A DNA stretch of 64,000 nt, taken from Phycobacter sedimenti (lineage in GTDB: Bacteria > Pseudomonadota > Alphaproteobacteria > Rhodobacterales > Rhodobacteraceae). The stretch covers positions 434,001-498,000 of the forward strand of contig NZ_JBBVGR010000001.1 of the NCBI RefSeq assembly GCF_038148855.1, in the 5' to 3' direction. Shown one piece after another: positions 8,593-17,433 of the stretch. The position numbers and the translations under genes are program-made. Below the pieces are notes generated by a model, which worked only from the letters and a program-made list of their open reading frames with translations, searched no databases and had not been told where the DNA came from. How positions within the stretch are numbered: position 1 is the stretch's first letter; each line of letters starts with the position of its first letter.

Positions 8593-9507
8593 ATGTTCGA
8601 TTTCATCCCGCCCGCCTCGTCGGCCCGCGCCGATGCCCATGGCACCCTGCCCCAATCCGAGGAATTCCTGCGCGCTCTTCGGGCGACGGGACAGGACCCG
8701 CTGGTGCTTGAGAGGATGAAGAATACGGTTATCCTGCGGCAGCGGTTTTGGGGACGCGTGGATGTTGCTATGGTCAATCGCGCGCAGTTGGACAATCCGC
8801 TGCGTCTGCTGGAGATCCTGCAAGAGGAGGGGCTGCGCCGCACGCCGGTGATCCTTTCTCCTGAAACGCCCACGCCCGAGCTTGCCGACCTCGGCGCGCT
8901 GCCACTGGTCAGCCCGGCCCATGTGGCGCGACTCGACCTGTCCGCCAGCCCCGAACGGCGCCGCGCCGCGCTGCATCAGAAATGGCGCAACCGCCTGAGA
9001 CATGGCGAAACGCAAGGCCTGCGCCTCACCCGTCAGAACATGCCGATCGATCCCAACCACTGGCTGTTCAAGGCCGATCAGGCCCAACAGGCGAAACGCG
9101 GCTATCGCAGCTGGCCCCTGCCCCTGACGCTGACCTATGCGCAGGTGAACAAGGGGATGGCCAAGCTGTTCCAGGCCTTTGACGGCAAAGAGCCCGTCGC
9201 CGCCATTCTGGTGCTGCGGCACGGGCGCGATGCCACCTATCACATCGCCCATACCAGCGCCCGCGGCAAGGCGCTGTCGGCCCACAACCTGTTGATGTGG
9301 GAAGCCATGAGCTGGCTTTCGGCGCAGGGCTGCAAAACCCTCGATCTGGGCGTGATCAACACCGAGGACGCGCCGGGACTGGCCCGTTTCAAACTGGGCA
9401 CAGGCGCCAAGTTGCAGCGCCTTGGCGGCACCTGGGTCTTCTGGCCGCCAATGGGGCGTCTTCTGGCGCCACTGGCACGGCTCGACCGGCGGATGATGGG
9501 CGCATGA
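8593..9507 (+). CDS. GNAT/FemAB-like acyltransferase
   Basis: 304 residues from the ATG at 8593. The C-terminal half carries the pattern of GNAT-fold proteins of the BioF2/FemAB type: AAILVLRHGRDATYHIAHTS, then an alpha segment LLMWEAMSWLSAQGCKTLDLG and a closing LARFKLGTGA. FemAB-like members transfer amino acids or acyl groups to cell-envelope precursors, but this substrate is unknown. A longer frame from 8530 adds 21 residues without conserved character. A near-CtrA box sits just upstream, so cell-cycle control is conceivable. Confidence 0.7.
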   Translation: MFDFIPPASSARADAHGTLPQSEEFLRALRATGQDPLVLERMKNTVILRQRFWGRVDVAMVNRAQLDNPLRLLEILQEEGLRRTPVILSPETPTPELADLGALPLVSPAHVARLDLSASPERRRAALHQKWRNRLRHGETQGLRLTRQNMPIDPNHWLFKADQAQQAKRGYRSWPLPLTLTYAQVNKGMAKLFQAFDGKEPVAAILVLRHGRDATYHIAHTSARGKALSAHNLLMWEAMSWLSAQGCKTLDLGVINTEDAPGLARFKLGTGAKLQRLGGTWVFWPPMGRLLAPLARLDRRMMGA

Positions 9508-9588
9508 TGAGCGCATAGGAGCGCTGGACAGCCCCGCTCCCCCATGTTTATTTGAACACATGTTCAGATACCCGGGAGGACCCCTTTC

Positions 9589-10344
9589 ATGAAACTTGAT
9601 CAGACATGTGCCGTGATCACCGGCGGCGCATCCGGTCTTGGCGAGGCCACGGCCCGCCACTTTGCCGAAAACGGCGCCAAGGTCACCATCCTTGATCGCG
9701 ACGCCGAGCGCGGCGCCAAGGTCGCTGCCGAAATCGGCGGCTTTTTCGCCGAGACCGATGTGACGGACGAGGAGTCCGTTGCCGCCGCCATCGCCTATGC
9801 CGCCGAGCAGATGGGCCGCATCTCCGCCTGTGTGAACTGCGCCGGCATCGCCTATGGGATCAAGACGGTGGGCAAGGAGGGCGCACACCCGCTCGATGCC
9901 TACAAGCGCACCATCGACATCAACCTGGTGGGCACCTTCAACGTCGCACGCCTGGCCGCGGTCGAGATCGCCAAGAACGAACCCGAGCCCGATGGCGCGC
10001 GCGGCGTGATCATCAACACCGCCTCCATCGCGGCCTTTGACGGGCAGAAGGGCCAGGTCGCCTATTCCGCCTCCAAGGGCGGCGTCGTGGGCATGTGCCT
10101 GCCGATGGCGCGGGATCTGGCTTCGACCGGCATTCGTGTGATGACAATCGCGCCGGGCATCTTCATGACCCCGATGCTGGCCGGCCTGCCCGAAGAGGTG
10201 CAGCAGCAGCTGGCCGCCGATGTGCCGAACCCAGCCCGCCTGGGCGATCCGGCGGAATACGGTCGCCTGGCCGGGTTCATCGTTGAGATGGGCTACCTCA
10301 ACGGCGAAGTGATCCGCATCGACGGCGCTCTGCGTATGCGCTGA
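9589..10344 (+). CDS. Short-chain dehydrogenase, 3-hydroxyacyl-CoA dehydrogenase type
   Basis: 251 residues of classical SDR architecture. The cofactor loop TGGASGLG lies at 10-17, followed by Asp37 at the end of the second strand (LDRD), which favours NAD over NADP. NCAGIA is the central motif, and the catalytic Ser, Tyr and Lys sit in NTASIA and YSASK. The long insert after the NCAG block and PGIFMTPML near the end resemble human type 10 HSD and bacterial 3-hydroxy-2-methylbutyryl-CoA dehydrogenases of isoleucine and fatty-acid breakdown. It ends close to a terminator and appears monocistronic. Exact substrate is inferred. Confidence 0.85.
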   Translation: MKLDQTCAVITGGASGLGEATARHFAENGAKVTILDRDAERGAKVAAEIGGFFAETDVTDEESVAAAIAYAAEQMGRISACVNCAGIAYGIKTVGKEGAHPLDAYKRTIDINLVGTFNVARLAAVEIAKNEPEPDGARGVIINTASIAAFDGQKGQVAYSASKGGVVGMCLPMARDLASTGIRVMTIAPGIFMTPMLAGLPEEVQQQLAADVPNPARLGDPAEYGRLAGFIVEMGYLNGEVIRIDGALRMR

Positions 10345-10354
10345 AAATAAAGCA

Positions 10355-10369
10355 TTAACATGCCGTTAA
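10355..10369. promoter_or_regulatory. Perfect CtrA-type box between convergent genes
   Basis: TTAA-CATGCCG-TTAA matches the CtrA full-site consensus exactly. It sits ten bases after the dehydrogenase stop and before its terminator, in a convergent gap where no promoter is expected. Confidence 0.4.
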
Positions 10370-10380
10370 TAGAAAATTCT

Positions 10381-10412
10381 AAAGGGGCGCTCCGATCGGG
10401 CGCCCCTTTTTT
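10381..10412 (+). terminator. Rho-independent terminator of the dehydrogenase gene
   Basis: GGGGCGC/GCGCCCC stem with an 8-9 base loop, preceded by AAA and followed by TTTTTT. Confidence 0.88.
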
Positions 10413-10500
10413 GCACCCTCATCCGCCACTGAAATATGAATGAAGTCTTAAAGATATATGTCTGATTTTAATCAATGTTTCGCGCACGAAACAAAACAGA

Positions 10501-12312
10501 TCAGGCACCTTCGGCCTTTTCTTCGAGCTCCAGCCACTCCTCTTCGGCAGCAGCAAGCTTTTCCTGACGTTCCACAAGGGCTTCGGTGGCCTTCTTGAAC
10601 TTGACCGGCTCACGCGTGAAGAGCTCCGGATCGGCCATCAACTGCTCCAGCTTGGCGATCTCCTGCTCAAGCCGCGCGATCTCGGCTGGCAGCGACTCCA
10701 GCCGGTGCTTTTCCTTGAAGCTGAGCCCCTCCTTCGGAGACGCGTCCTGCTTTGGCTTTGGCTTCTGAGTCTTTGGTTTTTCGAGCTTTTCTTCAGTCTC
10801 TTTCGGTGCGCGCTGCGACAGGTAATCGCTCCAGCCGCCGGCATAGGCAGTGGCGCGCCCGTCGCCTTCCATCGCAATGGTGGTGGTGGCGACGCGGTCC
10901 AGGAAATCCCGGTCGTGGCTCACCAAGAGGACGGTGCCGTCGTAGGAATCCAGAAGCTCCTGCAACAGGTCCAGCGTTTCCACATCCAGATCGTTGGTCG
11001 GCTCGTCCAGCACCAGAAGGTTGCTTTGCCGCGCCATCAGACGGGCCAGCAAAAGCCGCGCCTTCTCTCCGCCCGACAGGGACCGCACCGGTGCGCGGAC
11101 CTGGCGTTCGTCAAAGAGGAATTCCTTCAGATAGCCCACCACATGTTTGGGCTGTCCCCGCACCATGACCTGATCGGCCTTGCCGGAAATTCCCAGCGCC
11201 GGGTCGGTGGTGAGGTTCTCCCAAAGGGAGGCATCGGGGTCGAGCTGATCGCGGGTCTGGTCAAAGAAGGCAATCTCTAGGTTCGTGCCAAGGGTCACGC
11301 GGCCTTCATCCGGCTGCTCCATCCCCAACAGCATCTTCAGAAGCGTCGTCTTGCCTGCCCCATTGGGGCCGACAAAGGCAATCCGTTCGCCGCGCTGCAC
11401 CTTCAGCGAAAAGCCGGTAACGATCGCCTTGCCGTCATAGGCTTTGCTCAGCCCCTCGGCCTCGATCACCTTGCGGCCCGATTTGGGGCCTGCGTCCAGC
11501 GCCAGTTCCGCAGCCCCCTGGCGTTTGATCTGGGCGGCGCGCTCGGCCTTCAGATCCTGCAGGGCGCGCACCCGGCCCATGTTGCGCTTGCGGCGGGCCG
11601 AGATGCCTTCGACTGCCCAGCGGCTTTCGGATTTGATCAAGCGGTTCAGCTTGTGGCGCTGCTGGTCTTCTTCTTCCCAGATCTTGTCGCGCCAGGCCTC
11701 AAACGCCTCGAAACCCTTTTCCTGCCGCCGCACCTGCCCCCGGTCGATCCAGAGCGTCGCGCGGGTCAGGGCGCGCAGGAACGCCCGGTCGTGGGAGATC
11801 AGCACAAAGGCCGCGCGGGTCGATTTCAGCTCATCCTCAAGCCAGGTGATCGCCTCGATATCAAGGTGGTTGGTCGGCTCATCGAGCAGCATCAGATCCG
11901 GCGCCTCGGCCATCAGCTTGGCCAGGGCCGCGCGACGGCGTTCGCCGCCCGATGCGGTTTCCACGGGGCGCGCCGGGTCGAATTTCAGCCCCTCGCCTGC
12001 CCGCTCCACCCGGTACATCTCGCCGGGTTCGAGCGCGCTGGCGGCAAAATCGCCCAAGGTTGCAAACCCGGTCATCTGCGGGTCCTGCTCCATGTAGCCG
12101 ACCGTCTTGCCCGGAGGGACAACGATGCTGCCCTGATCAGGCTCGACCAGCCCCGCCATCACCTTCATCAGGGTGGATTTACCCGAGCCGTTGCGGCCCA
12201 CAAGCGCCACCCGGTCTCCGGGTTGCACCACAAGATCAAGATCGGCAAAAACAGGCTCCCCGCCAAAGGTGAGCGATATGCCGGACATCTGCAAAAGAGG
12301 GATTCGTGCCAT
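10501..12312 (-). CDS. uup: ABC-F ATPase, Uup type
   Basis: 603 residues with two ATPase domains and no membrane segments. Each domain has a Walker A (GRNGSGKST and GPNGAGKTT), a signature (SGGERRRAALA and SGGEKARLLLA) and a Walker B ending LDEPTNHLD or LDEPTNDLD. A charged linker joins them, and the C-terminus (about 530-603) is a Glu/Lys-rich coiled coil, the mark of the Uup branch. ABC-F proteins bind the ribosomal E site or, for Uup, affect branched-DNA and transposon stability. The symbol rests on the coiled coil. It is convergent with the dehydrogenase and follows olsB on the same strand. Confidence 0.88.
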   Translation of the reverse strand: MARIPLLQMSGISLTFGGEPVFADLDLVVQPGDRVALVGRNGSGKSTLMKVMAGLVEPDQGSIVVPPGKTVGYMEQDPQMTGFATLGDFAASALEPGEMYRVERAGEGLKFDPARPVETASGGERRRAALAKLMAEAPDLMLLDEPTNHLDIEAITWLEDELKSTRAAFVLISHDRAFLRALTRATLWIDRGQVRRQEKGFEAFEAWRDKIWEEEDQQRHKLNRLIKSESRWAVEGISARRKRNMGRVRALQDLKAERAAQIKRQGAAELALDAGPKSGRKVIEAEGLSKAYDGKAIVTGFSLKVQRGERIAFVGPNGAGKTTLLKMLLGMEQPDEGRVTLGTNLEIAFFDQTRDQLDPDASLWENLTTDPALGISGKADQVMVRGQPKHVVGYLKEFLFDERQVRAPVRSLSGGEKARLLLARLMARQSNLLVLDEPTNDLDVETLDLLQELLDSYDGTVLLVSHDRDFLDRVATTTIAMEGDGRATAYAGGWSDYLSQRAPKETEEKLEKPKTQKPKPKQDASPKEGLSFKEKHRLESLPAEIARLEQEIAKLEQLMADPELFTREPVKFKKATEALVERQEKLAAAEEEWLELEEKAEGA

Positions 12313-12394
12313 GAAGGCCAGCTAAACCGGCCCGTGCGCCCCGTCAACGGCGTGAATGGGAAAATCACCAGGCCCGGCCCTGGGCCGCAGCGCC

Positions 12395-13144
12395 TCAGGC
12401 CGACGCAGCCACGGACCGGAGCAGACGTTTGCGCCCCTCGGGAATGGCCCCGACCTCGACCCCGGTAAAGACATGGAGCGTGTCCAGAGCCTCATCCACA
12501 ACGGCATGGTCGCTGACCCACCCCCCCATCAAGAGGTAGGTGCGCAAGAGAGGCGGCATGGCACGCATCGCAGCGCGCAGATCGGGCGCCCGAGGCGGCA
12601 GATCGGAAAACTCGAACACCTTTGACGCCTTGATCTCTGGCCGCAAGGTCGCAGGCGCAAGGTGGCGGGCCCTGAGCAGGGAGAGACTGTCGAAATAGGG
12701 AGCGGGATCCGTGCCCTTGAACGAGCTGCAGCCAAAAAGTAGCCGCACGCCTTGTGCATCCACCATGGCGGTAATTGCCCCCCAGGCGATGCGCAGCACG
12801 TCGGGATCTGTCGCAGCGCCCTCATGAATGCAAAAGCGCCCGATCTCTGCGGTGATTCCCTCGAATGCGGCAAGCCCGGCAAGGTCGTAATACTGGGCAG
12901 AATAGCTCTGACGCAGCTGTTCGCCCCGCTGCAACACCAGCACCCTGAAGCAACACACCAAATGACCGCTTGCCTGTTCCTCGATCAGGACATGGCGGCA
13001 CAGATCGTCAAAGGCATCGACATCCAATCCGCCCGTCCCGAAGCATGCCCCCCGCAAGGCCTGCGCAGTGCGAACATCCGTCGATGTTGCCGCAATACGG
13101 GCCACAAAGCGCCCTTTGGCCAAAAGCGTTTCACACTGCGTCAT
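12395..13144 (-). CDS. olsB: L-ornithine N-alpha-acyltransferase
   Basis: 249 residues of the OlsB GNAT-like family: an N-terminal VRTAQALRGACFG, then EIGRFCIHEG and a central LLFGCSSFKGTD. OlsB moves a 3-hydroxyacyl chain from acyl carrier protein to ornithine, giving lyso-ornithine lipid at the membrane. The partner OlsA that adds the second chain is often adjacent in related bacteria but is not here: the next gene on this strand is the ABC-F ATPase and the previous one is bamE. Ornithine lipids are common when phosphate is short. Confidence 0.88.
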   Translation of the reverse strand: MTQCETLLAKGRFVARIAATSTDVRTAQALRGACFGTGGLDVDAFDDLCRHVLIEEQASGHLVCCFRVLVLQRGEQLRQSYSAQYYDLAGLAAFEGITAEIGRFCIHEGAATDPDVLRIAWGAITAMVDAQGVRLLFGCSSFKGTDPAPYFDSLSLLRARHLAPATLRPEIKASKVFEFSDLPPRAPDLRAAMRAMPPLLRTYLLMGGWVSDHAVVDEALDTLHVFTGVEVGAIPEGRKRLLRSVAASA

Positions 13145-13289
13145 CCCCGACCCCTCGCAAAGGACGAAGCGCTCCCGTCATGGAGCGCATGCCCGCTCAT
13201 AGCATGCGGGCCTGCCCATCCAACCAAACAGATCAAAACCACGCCCGGAAGACAGCGGTGCGATAGATGCGGCCGTGACTGTCCGTCCG

Positions 13290-13760
13290 TTATTCTTCGA
13301 GAAGCGCACCCGGACCAAAGTTGCCGAGGTTGCCGATCAGCTGTCGCAGGAAGGTCTTGTCCTCGATGCTGGAAGAGGTCACACGGCGCTGCAGCGGAAT
13401 GACCCGGCCATCTTCAAGGCCAAATTTCTGAACGCCATTGACCACGCCGTTCCTGTCAAAGTTCACCGCCACCAGATCCCGCGAGACCGGTTTTGGTTCA
13501 GCGGCACCATAATGGCGCATCCGGGTGGAGACATAGTAGTATCCGCTGTCATTCAACACGCCCGAGGAACTGGGCAGCCCCAGGGTTTCGGCCACCGAGT
13601 CGCGGGTGTCCACACCCACCACCACTTCGGCCAGCTGCTCGTCCGATGGCACGTAGCCGTGCTTGCGAATGCTTGCCGAGCAGGCGGCCACCGCCCCCAG
13701 TGCCACCAGAAGCATCGTATGCCGCAGCACTGTTTTCAGCTGATTTGACCGTGCACCCAT
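13290..13760 (-). CDS. bamE: Outer membrane assembly lipoprotein BamE (SmpA/OmlA family)
   Basis: 156 residues. The leader ends in the lipobox VAAC, after which the mature part has the SmpA/OmlA fold, with GVDTRDSVAETLGLPSS as the conserved helix-turn and YYYVSTRM then AVNFDRNGVV as strands. BamE stabilises the BamABCD machinery that inserts beta-barrel proteins in the outer membrane. The ATG at 13760 gives a normal signal peptide; the frame stays open upstream only as antisense of the DUF177 gene. It is divergent from that gene, an arrangement common in Rhodobacterales. Confidence 0.9.
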   Translation of the reverse strand: MGARSNQLKTVLRHTMLLVALGAVAACSASIRKHGYVPSDEQLAEVVVGVDTRDSVAETLGLPSSSGVLNDSGYYYVSTRMRHYGAAEPKPVSRDLVAVNFDRNGVVNGVQKFGLEDGRVIPLQRRVTSSSIEDKTFLRQLIGNLGNFGPGALLEE

Positions 13761-13871
13761 GATGCCCCCCGATAGTCTGCGCAATTCGGGCCCCATGGCC
13801 CCGGCTTGATTACCCCGCCCATCCCGATTACCTAATGCACGCTTGTGGTTCAAGAAACGAAAGTCCCTCAA

Positions 13872-14408
13872 ATGAATGAGAGCACTGCTTTGCGGGTGGC
13901 CGATCTGTCTCAGAACGCCCCGACGCCCTTCGAGATTCGCCCCGAAAGCGCCGCTCTGACGGCACTGGCAGAAGAGCTCGGGCTCAATGCGCTGCGCAAG
14001 CTGCGTTTTGCCGGCGAGATCCGCGCCAGCGGCAAAAGGGACTGGGTTCTGGACGGTGTGCTGGGCGCCACTGTGGTGCAGGACTGCGTTGTCACCCTGG
14101 AGCCTGTCACAACCCGCATCGATCAGAAGGTCCGGCGCCAGTACCTTGCGGCCTATGAAACCCCCGAAGGCGACGAGGTCGAAATGCCCGAGGATGACGG
14201 CAGCGAACCATTGGGAAGCCACATCGACCCATTCGAGGTGATGATCGAGGCCCTGAGCCTTGCGATTCCCGCCTACCCCCGCAAGGACGGGCAGGAGCTG
14301 GGCGAAGCGGTGTTCACGGCGCCCGGCGTTGCCCCGATGCGAGATGAGGACACCAAACCCTTTGCCGCGCTCTCTGCCCTCAAGGATCAGCTGAAGGACA
14401 AGGGCTGA
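13872..14408 (+). CDS. DUF177 (YceD-type) protein
   Basis: 178 residues of the family that usually precedes rpmF and plsX and is linked in other organisms to 23S rRNA accumulation. The conserved segment is around TVVQDCVVTLEPVTTRI, followed by the acidic stretch and IDPFEVMIEALSLAIPAYPR. The C-terminal LSALKDQL is also typical. The ATG at 13872 is preferred to a GTG at 13845 because the conserved text starts soon after it. A gap of about 240 bases separates it from rpmF, so that gene may have its own promoter. Confidence 0.88.
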   Translation: MNESTALRVADLSQNAPTPFEIRPESAALTALAEELGLNALRKLRFAGEIRASGKRDWVLDGVLGATVVQDCVVTLEPVTTRIDQKVRRQYLAAYETPEGDEVEMPEDDGSEPLGSHIDPFEVMIEALSLAIPAYPRKDGQELGEAVFTAPGVAPMRDEDTKPFAALSALKDQLKDKG

Positions 14409-14647
14409 ACACGGCGAGATGCCCAAAATACGAGGCTGCTCATTTTCCTGCTGGCGCTGAGGACGCGCCTCTTCTAAAAAACAGCTTGCGCCGAAAAGGA
14501 TTCGCAGTATTTTCGCGCGCTCATCGGAATTTTTGGTTGGACATCGGACAGGCTGCGGCCTAAACGCACGTCACACCGATCACGACACGACAATGAAATC
14601 GCGCGGCGGGGAAGGCCCCAAGGCGCCAAGCAGACAAAGGTTGAGAC

Positions 14648-14854
14648 ATGGCCGTCCAACAGAACAAAGTATCCAAATCGCGCCGCAACAACCGTCGTGC
14701 GCACGATGCCCTGGTTGCTGCAAACCCCAACGAATGCTCCAGCTGCGGCGAACTGCGCCGTCCGCATCACGTGTGCCCGTCCTGCGGCCACTACGATGAC
14801 AAGGAAATCATCGCGTCGAACGACGAAATCGATCTGGACGAGGACGCGGCATAA
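14648..14854 (+). CDS. rpmF: 50S ribosomal protein L32
   Basis: 68 residues, the usual size. The N-terminus AVQQNKVSKSRRNNRRAH is the L32 signature, and the two CxxC pairs (CSSCG and CPSCG) build a zinc ribbon; some L32 forms lack the cysteines, so this is the zinc-binding type. The acidic tail is typical of alphaproteobacteria. It is followed 40 bases later by plsX, and this rpmF-plsX-fabH order is widely conserved and links ribosome synthesis with phospholipid synthesis. Confidence 0.98.
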   Translation: MAVQQNKVSKSRRNNRRAHDALVAANPNECSSCGELRRPHHVCPSCGHYDDKEIIASNDEIDLDEDAA

Positions 14855-14894
14855 GCCCCTCTTCCGATTCACGTAACGCCAGGCAGGCATACCA

Positions 14895-16001
14895 ATGACG
14901 GGCACACCCGATCGATCTGCAGGACAAACTGGCCGAATCGTGATTTCTGTCGATGCTATGGGCGGAGATGCCGGCCCCGCTGCAGTGGTGGCCGGTATCG
15001 AGAAATCCGCCGAGAAGAACGAGCGTATCTCTTTTCTTCTGCATGGCCCCGAAGACGAGCTGGCACCCCTGGTTGCCAAACGGCGCATCCTGAAGGATCG
15101 CGTCGTTATTCGTCATGCGGACAAGGTCGTGACAATGCACGACAAGCCGAGCCAGGTGATGCGCAACGGCAAGGGCACCTCCATGTGGTCCGCCCTTGAT
15201 GCGGTCAAGAACGGCGAGGCGGCCGGCGTGGTCTCCTGCGGCAACACCGGTGCCCTGATGGCGCTCAGCATGCTGCGCCTGCGCAAGATCCCCGGCGTGA
15301 ACCGCCCGGCGATCGCGATTCTCTGGCCCTCACGCAATCCGCAGGGCTTCAACGTCATGCTGGATGTCGGCGCCGATGTACGCGCGGATGCCCAGGATCT
15401 TCTGCAATATGCGCTGATGGGCACCTCCTATACGCGCAACTCGATGGACATCGCCCGCCCTCGCATCGGCCTGCTCAACGTGGGCACCGAAGAACACAAA
15501 GGGCGCGCCGAGCTGAAAGAGGCCTATGCCCTGATCGCCGAGAATGCCTCTGCAGCCGACTACGATTTCGTCGGCTTCGTGGAAGGCAGCGATATTCCCG
15601 GCAACGTGGCCGATGTGATCGTGACCGACGGCTTTACCGGGAATGTGGCAATCAAGACAGGTGAAGGCACCGCCAGCCTGCTCCGCACGGCAGTGAAAGA
15701 GGCGTTTGAATACTCCTTCCTGTCGAAACTGGCCGCTGTACTGGCCTATTCATCACTGTCGCGACTGGCCAAGAGACTCGATCCGCGCCGCGCAAATGGC
15801 GGGGTCTTCCTGGGCCTCAACGGCACGGTGGTGAAATCGCATGGTGGCGCCGATGCCACCGGGGTATCCGCTGCCGTGAAGCTGGCCTTCCACCTCGCTG
15901 AGCAGGGCTTTGCCGACAAACTGGCCGCACGGGTTGCATCCGCCGTCGAGCTTACCCAAGATGCCGCCACGGCAGGCGATCCACGCCCTCCCACAGAATA
16001 A
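14895..16001 (+). CDS. plsX: Phosphate acyltransferase PlsX
   Basis: 368 residues. PlsX converts acyl-ACP to acyl-phosphate, the donor used by PlsY for the first acylation of glycerol-3-phosphate. The N-terminal SVDAMGGDAGP is the family signature, with SCGNTGALMA, the LLNVGTEEHKG block and DGFTGNVAIKT further on. It is a peripheral membrane enzyme; no transmembrane helix is seen. It sits between rpmF and fabH; the fabH ATG follows its stop by 22 bases, so the two are very probably co-transcribed. Confidence 0.97.
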   Translation: MTGTPDRSAGQTGRIVISVDAMGGDAGPAAVVAGIEKSAEKNERISFLLHGPEDELAPLVAKRRILKDRVVIRHADKVVTMHDKPSQVMRNGKGTSMWSALDAVKNGEAAGVVSCGNTGALMALSMLRLRKIPGVNRPAIAILWPSRNPQGFNVMLDVGADVRADAQDLLQYALMGTSYTRNSMDIARPRIGLLNVGTEEHKGRAELKEAYALIAENASAADYDFVGFVEGSDIPGNVADVIVTDGFTGNVAIKTGEGTASLLRTAVKEAFEYSFLSKLAAVLAYSSLSRLAKRLDPRRANGGVFLGLNGTVVKSHGGADATGVSAAVKLAFHLAEQGFADKLAARVASAVELTQDAATAGDPRPPTE

Positions 16002-16023
16002 CACCCACAAAGGCAGGCAAAGA

Positions 16024-16995
16024 ATGACGCGACGTGCAGTAGTAGTTGGCACAGGACACTATCTTCCCGAACGGGTGGTGGAAAACGCGGAATTCGAAAA
16101 GACGCTGGATACTTCAGACGAATGGATTCGGGCGCGCTCGGGAATCGAGCGGCGTCACTTCGCGGCGGATGGCGAGACCACCTCTTCGATGGCCACCGCA
16201 GCGGCTGAGGCCGCCCTAAAGGATGCAGGGCTCACGGCCGATGACATCGACGCCATTGTTTTGGCGACCTCGACCGCCGATCTGACCTTCCCCTCTGCCG
16301 CGACCATGGTGCAGGCGCAACTGGGCATGACCCGCGGATTTGCCTTTGACGTGCAGGCCGTCTGTGCCGGGTTTGTCTACGCCCTCTGTAACGCCAACGC
16401 GCTGATCGCATCAGGCCAGGCCGACCGGGTGCTGGTGATCGGCGCAGAAACATTCTCACGCATCATGGACTGGACCGATCGCTCCACCTGCGTTTTGTTC
16501 GGAGACGGCGCCGGCGCGCTGATCCTTGAGGCGCAAACCGGCAAGGGCTCCAATGAGGACCGTGGCATCCTGTCGACCGACCTCAACTCGGACGGGCGCT
16601 ACAAAGACTTGCTCTATGTGGATGGCGGGGTATCGACGCAATCGACCGGCCATTTGCGGATGCAGGGCAATCAGGTCTTCAGGCACGCCGTGGAAAAACT
16701 CGCCCAGACAGCAACAACCGCGCTGGGACGGGCAGGTCTTGATGCTGGGGACGTGGATTGGATCGTGCCACACCAGGCCAATATCCGCATCATCCAGGGC
16801 ACGGCCAAGAAGATGGGCCTGAGCATGGACAACGTCGTTGTTACCGTTCAGGACCATGGAAATACCTCTGCCGCCTCGATCCCGCTGGCCCTGTCGGTTG
16901 GCAAGGAACGCGGTCAGATCAAGCCCGGCGACCTCATCGTGACCGAGGCAATTGGCGGCGGTTTGGCCTGGGGCGCGGTTGTGCTGCGCTGGTAG
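16024..16995 (+). CDS. fabH: 3-oxoacyl-ACP synthase III
   Basis: 323 residues. FabH condenses acetyl-CoA with malonyl-ACP to start fatty acid synthesis. The triad is visible as Cys114 (VQAVCAGF), His250 (PHQANIRI) and Asn280 (DHGNTSAAS), and the protein ends in the usual GGGLAWGAVVLRW. The ATG at 16024 was chosen; the longer frame from 15910 overlaps plsX and adds unconserved text. Together with plsX this places the first committed steps of fatty acid and phospholipid synthesis in one unit. Confidence 0.97.
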   Translation: MTRRAVVVGTGHYLPERVVENAEFEKTLDTSDEWIRARSGIERRHFAADGETTSSMATAAAEAALKDAGLTADDIDAIVLATSTADLTFPSAATMVQAQLGMTRGFAFDVQAVCAGFVYALCNANALIASGQADRVLVIGAETFSRIMDWTDRSTCVLFGDGAGALILEAQTGKGSNEDRGILSTDLNSDGRYKDLLYVDGGVSTQSTGHLRMQGNQVFRHAVEKLAQTATTALGRAGLDAGDVDWIVPHQANIRIIQGTAKKMGLSMDNVVVTVQDHGNTSAASIPLALSVGKERGQIKPGDLIVTEAIGGGLAWGAVVLRW

Positions 16996-17087
16996 CACGG
17001 GCAGCAGCAATCTGGCGCCGCGCAATTCATTGATATTGACAGTGAAATTCACCACACCCTATGCTTGAGCAAACAACGGGGATTGGT

Positions 17088-17390
17088 ATGAGTGAAAAAA
17101 CTCTGACGCGAATGGACCTGAGCGAGGCCGTTTTCCGCGAGGTCGGCCTCTCACGCAACGAAAGCGCGCAGCTGGTCGAGAGCATGCTGCAGCATATGTC
17201 CGACGCTCTGGTGCGGGGGGAGCAGGTGAAAATCTCTTCTTTCGGGACCTTTAGCGTGCGGGACAAAACGGCGCGTGTGGGCCGCAATCCCAAGACCGGA
17301 GAAGAGGTGCCGATTCAGCCGCGCCGCGTGCTGACCTTTCGGCCCTCCCACCTGATGAAAGACCGCGTCGCCGACGGCAACCGCAGCTAA
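17088..17390 (+). CDS. ihfA: Integration host factor alpha subunit
   Basis: 100 residues. IHF alpha pairs with IHF beta to bend DNA sharply at specific sites. The HU/IHF fold is plain: an N-terminal helical part (TRMDLSEAVFREVGLSR), then VKISSFGTFSVRDK and the DNA-contacting arm RVGRNPKTGEEVPI. The ATG at 17088, preceded by GGGGA, is preferred to one at 17061. It is followed 43 bases later by a MerR-type gene, a pairing frequent in alphaproteobacteria. Confidence 0.96.
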   Translation: MSEKTLTRMDLSEAVFREVGLSRNESAQLVESMLQHMSDALVRGEQVKISSFGTFSVRDKTARVGRNPKTGEEVPIQPRRVLTFRPSHLMKDRVADGNRS

Positions 17391-17433
17391 CTCGAGCTGA
17401 CCGGACCGGTCCCAACCAACGGAACCCTTATTC

